Shown: positions 6,513 through 8,212 of the stretch, one piece after another | Layout of the letters: each line of letters begins with the position of its first letter | Position numbering within the stretch: position 1 is the first letter of the stretch | Origin: Dehalococcoidia bacterium UBA2158 | GTDB lineage: Bacteria; Chloroflexota; Dehalococcoidia; Lucifugimonadales; UBA3495 | Direction: 5' to 3' | Assembly: GCA_002328185.1 (NCBI GenBank) | Contig: DCWQ01000031.1 | Location: 6,433 to 14,644, forward strand | DNA length: 8,212 bases | Program-made: the position numbers and the translations under genes | Notes under the pieces: model-generated | The model's database searches: none | Seen by the model: only the letters and a program-made list of their open reading frames with translations | What the model was told of the DNA's origin: nothing

Positions 6513-7250
6513 CTACGGTTTTTGCAGCAGGATAAAAAATTCATGGTTACCGGCGTCGCCCTGTATCGGCGAGCGGCAAATGTCTCTGACTCGAAGCCCT
6601 TGCCCGACAGCCCAATTGACCGTCTTTCCCAGGACTCCAGCATGGACTGTAGGGTCTTTGATCACGCCTCCTCTGCCCACTTTGTCCTTGGGGGCTTCGA
6701 ACTGAGGTTTGACCAGAGAAACGATATAGTCGCCCGGTTTTAAGTGCCGACTGGCCTCCGGGATCACCATCGTGATCGAGATGAACGAAACATCCATGGT
6801 CATCAGGTCAACCGGCTCAGGAAGTTCGAAGGGATGGCGGGCATTGGTCTTCTCCATAATCGTCACCCGGTCGTCCCGCCTCAGACCGTAGTCGATCTGA
6901 CCGTGGCCCACGTCCACAGCGTAGACGTGCTTTGCGCCACGCTGCAAGAGGCAGTCGGTGAAGCCTCCGGTGGACGCTCCCACATCAAGCGCGGTCAGCC
7001 CGGAAACGTTGATCTGGAACTGGTCTAGGGCATGGGCAAGTTTGACGCCGCCCCGGCTCACGAAAGGGAGACGGCCTTTCACCTCAAGTTCCACATCGTT
7101 GGAGAGGGTGGAGCCGGCCTTCAGAACACGGCCTGCCGGTGTGTAGACCACTCCTTCCATAATCAACGCTTGCGCCTGCTCCCGGGATTCCGCCAAGCCT
7201 CTTTCGAACACCAACCGGTCAGCCCGTATTTTCGTTGGACGTGGTGTCAA
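6513..7250 (-). CDS. tlyA: TlyA-family rRNA 2'-O-ribose methyltransferase (S4 domain + FtsJ-like)
   Basis: TlyA proteins methylate cytidines of 16S and/or 23S rRNA (C1409 and C1920 in mycobacteria), using S-adenosylmethionine; they are often labelled hemolysin. With a TTG start at 7250 the protein has 245 residues. An S4 RNA-binding domain spans about 8-65 (RADRLVFERGLAESREQA, then GRVLKAGSTL), followed by VSRGGVKLAHALD, the SAM loop ALDVGASTGGFTDCLLQRG (about 87-105), DVSFIS, LVKPQFE and a C-terminal NHEFFIL. The K70, D153, K181 and E237 tetrad lies within one residue of the Mycobacterium tetrad (K69, D154, K182, E238). That match, and GGAAGG at 7262-7257 six bases upstream, favour the TTG at 7250 over the TTG at 7274, which has no clear ribosome site and would add eight residues. 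It follows the crotonase gene by 40 bases and precedes the CinA-like gene. Confidence 0.94.
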   Translation of the reverse strand: MTPRPTKIRADRLVFERGLAESREQAQALIMEGVVYTPAGRVLKAGSTLSNDVELEVKGRLPFVSRGGVKLAHALDQFQINVSGLTALDVGASTGGFTDCLLQRGAKHVYAVDVGHGQIDYGLRRDDRVTIMEKTNARHPFELPEPVDLMTMDVSFISITMVIPEASRHLKPGDYIVSLVKPQFEAPKDKVGRGGVIKDPTVHAGVLGKTVNWAVGQGLRVRDICRSPIQGDAGNHEFFILLQKP

Positions 7251-7290
7251 ACAGTCCCTTCCGGTAGAGCGCAAGATGGGAGGTCCGTGG

Positions 7291-8079
7291 TCATTCGCCG
7301 ATGAAGTTCGGGCGCCGCTTTTCCAAGAACGCCTGGTAGCCCTCCAGGTAGTCTTTGGTGTCGAACTGGGTCAGGGGTAGATCGGCCTCTCTCTTAGTTA
7401 GGTTCTCTAAAGAGGGCTTGTTCTGCACCTGGTGCATGGTGAGCTTATTCGCCGCATGAGACAGAGGCGCGAGTCCCGCGATGTCCGCCGCCAGCTTGTA
7501 GGTGTATTCCTGAAGATCTTCTGGTTTGACCACCTGGTTCACCAGCCCGATGCGCAGAGACTCTTGGGCGTCAAGCAGGCGGGCCGAGAGCAGTATATAG
7601 AGGGCGTTGCCCTTTCCAACCAAGTTGACCAGGCCCCGCATCTCCCGGTGTCCGATGCTGATGCCCAACTTGCCGACAGGGATGCCCATACGGCTATCGT
7701 CGCTGGCTATGCGCAGGTCGGTGGCAATTGCCAGTTCACAACCGCCGCCAACAGCGAACCCGCGAATCATCGATATGGTGGGCGTCGCCATGTCGGAGAG
7801 TGTTTTCAACGCGCCATTAACGGCATCGTTGTAGCCCCGGCCTTTGGCTGAATCAGAGCGGTGTTCGTCAAAGTCTTGGATGTCAGCCCCAGCTGAGAAT
7901 GCATCACCGCCGGCGCCGGTGATGACCACGGCCCGAACATCGCGGTCGGCATCCAGCTTCTTCATCATGCCAGAGAACTGTTGCCACATGGTGAAACTGA
8001 TCGCGTTACGTTGGCTGGGCCGGTTGAAGGTTACCGTGGCCACGGGGGCCGTAGGATCAAGAATAATATGGTCGTTCAA
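7291..8079 (-). CDS. Enoyl-CoA hydratase/isomerase (crotonase) family protein
   Basis: This 262-residue crotonase-fold protein would act on acyl-CoA thioesters in the cytoplasm. The oxyanion-hole segments are FSAGADIQDF (61-70) and RGFAVGGGCELAIATDLRIA (106-125). Of the two catalytic Glu residues of hydratases, the first is present (E115 in GGGCE). The second, normally in a GQPE-type motif, is Val (V135 in MGIPVGKLG). The protein may thus be an isomerase, hydrolase or other crotonase rather than a classical hydratase. The start is a TTG at 8079-8077; an in-frame TAG at 8097-8095 excludes any earlier start, and the next usable codon (GTG, residue 13) would remove the first strand. The Shine-Dalgarno is weak (GGGA about ten bases upstream). 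It is first of a three-gene run with tlyA and the CinA-like gene. Confidence 0.92.
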   Translation of the reverse strand: MNDHIILDPTAPVATVTFNRPSQRNAISFTMWQQFSGMMKKLDADRDVRAVVITGAGGDAFSAGADIQDFDEHRSDSAKGRGYNDAVNGALKTLSDMATPTISMIRGFAVGGGCELAIATDLRIASDDSRMGIPVGKLGISIGHREMRGLVNLVGKGNALYILLSARLLDAQESLRIGLVNQVVKPEDLQEYTYKLAADIAGLAPLSHAANKLTMHQVQNKPSLENLTKREADLPLTQFDTKDYLEGYQAFLEKRRPNFIGE

Positions 8080-8134
8080 GGTGTTGATATCCCGCTATTT
8101 TGGTGGCCTGCAAGCACGGTCGACAGGCAAGGCC

Positions 8135-8163
8135 AGTATAGCCCGAAGCCGGTTGAGTGTCAC
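8135..8163 (-). promoter_or_regulatory. Candidate strong sigma70 promoter of the crotonase-tlyA-cinA-like operon
   Basis: On the minus strand, GTGACA (8163-8158, five of six) is followed by exactly 17 bases and TATACT (8140-8135, five of six). Initiation near 8128 gives a leader of about 48 bases before the TTG at 8079. This is the best promoter match in the window by both boxes and spacing. Confidence 0.55.
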
Positions 8164-8169
8164 CACTCA
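8154..8169. promoter_or_regulatory. Operator-like palindrome overlapping the -35 box
   Basis: TGAGTG (8154-8159) and CACTCA (8164-8169) are perfect 6-base inverted arms around TCAC. GGT/ACC bases flank them with a two-base offset (8151-8153 and 8172-8174). The palindrome covers the whole -35 hexamer of the promoter at 8135-8163, the position expected for a repressor dimer site. No regulator gene is in view. Confidence 0.4.
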
Positions 8170-8212
8170 TAACCGAAGAAGACGGATGGCATGGAAAAAA
8201 TAACGGCGGGCA

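Noticed and set aside
8175..8212. Start of a further plus-strand gene at the right edge
   Set aside because: The ATG-containing frame there stops after a few codons; nothing else is supported in 8175-8212.

Overview
This is a bacterial chromosomal window, densely coding and moderately GC-rich. It has short intergenic gaps, sigma70-like promoter boxes and two probable TTG starts. The gene mix is a corrinoid diamide synthase, a GrdB/PrdB-type selenoprotein, a VOC protein, a LACTB2-like hydrolase, a penicillin-acylase-family Ntn hydrolase, TlyA, a CinA-like protein and a crotonase. This recalls environmental Chloroflexota (SAR202 or Dehalococcoidia-like), but that placement is my inference from gene content and cannot be proved from the window. 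No IS element, phage gene, CRISPR array, tRNA or rRNA was seen.

Layout. (1) 1-551, minus strand: the N-terminal 183 codons of a cobyrinate a,c-diamide synthase, cut by the window edge. (2) 552-735: a divergent promoter region. (3) 736-1923, plus strand: one reading frame interrupted by a single in-frame TGA at 1207-1209. I read this TGA as selenocysteine in a GrdB/PrdB-family protein, because the TGA sits where the family has a redox Cys of a CxxC motif and a bacterial-type SECIS hairpin follows directly. The next gene (1923-2306, VOC fold) overlaps its stop codon by one base. (4) 2307-2472: a noncoding spacer between converging transcription units. It carries two nested inverted repeats, the outer one shaped like a bidirectional terminator and the inner one like a small repeat element. 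(5) 2473-3521, minus strand: a two-gene unit of an MBL-fold hydrolase followed by a tiny two-helix membrane protein, with a good promoter at 3560-3588. (6) 3656-5983, plus strand: a complete penicillin-acylase-family Ntn hydrolase with no signal peptide. (7) 5993-8079, minus strand: a probable three-gene operon of crotonase-fold protein, TlyA rRNA methyltransferase and CinA C-terminal-like protein, with a strong promoter at 8135-8163 whose -35 box lies inside a palindrome.

How the parts relate. The selenoprotein and VOC genes are translationally coupled and probably act together in a redox or small-molecule reaction that is not known. No GrdA, GrdE or PrdA partner is in the window. The other units look like separate housekeeping or catabolic genes. 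The most notable item is the selenoprotein: a standard gene caller would split it into two ORFs or call it a pseudogene. Second are the nested repeats at 2321-2497, and third is the CinA-like protein lacking the serine of the family's AESCTGG motif.
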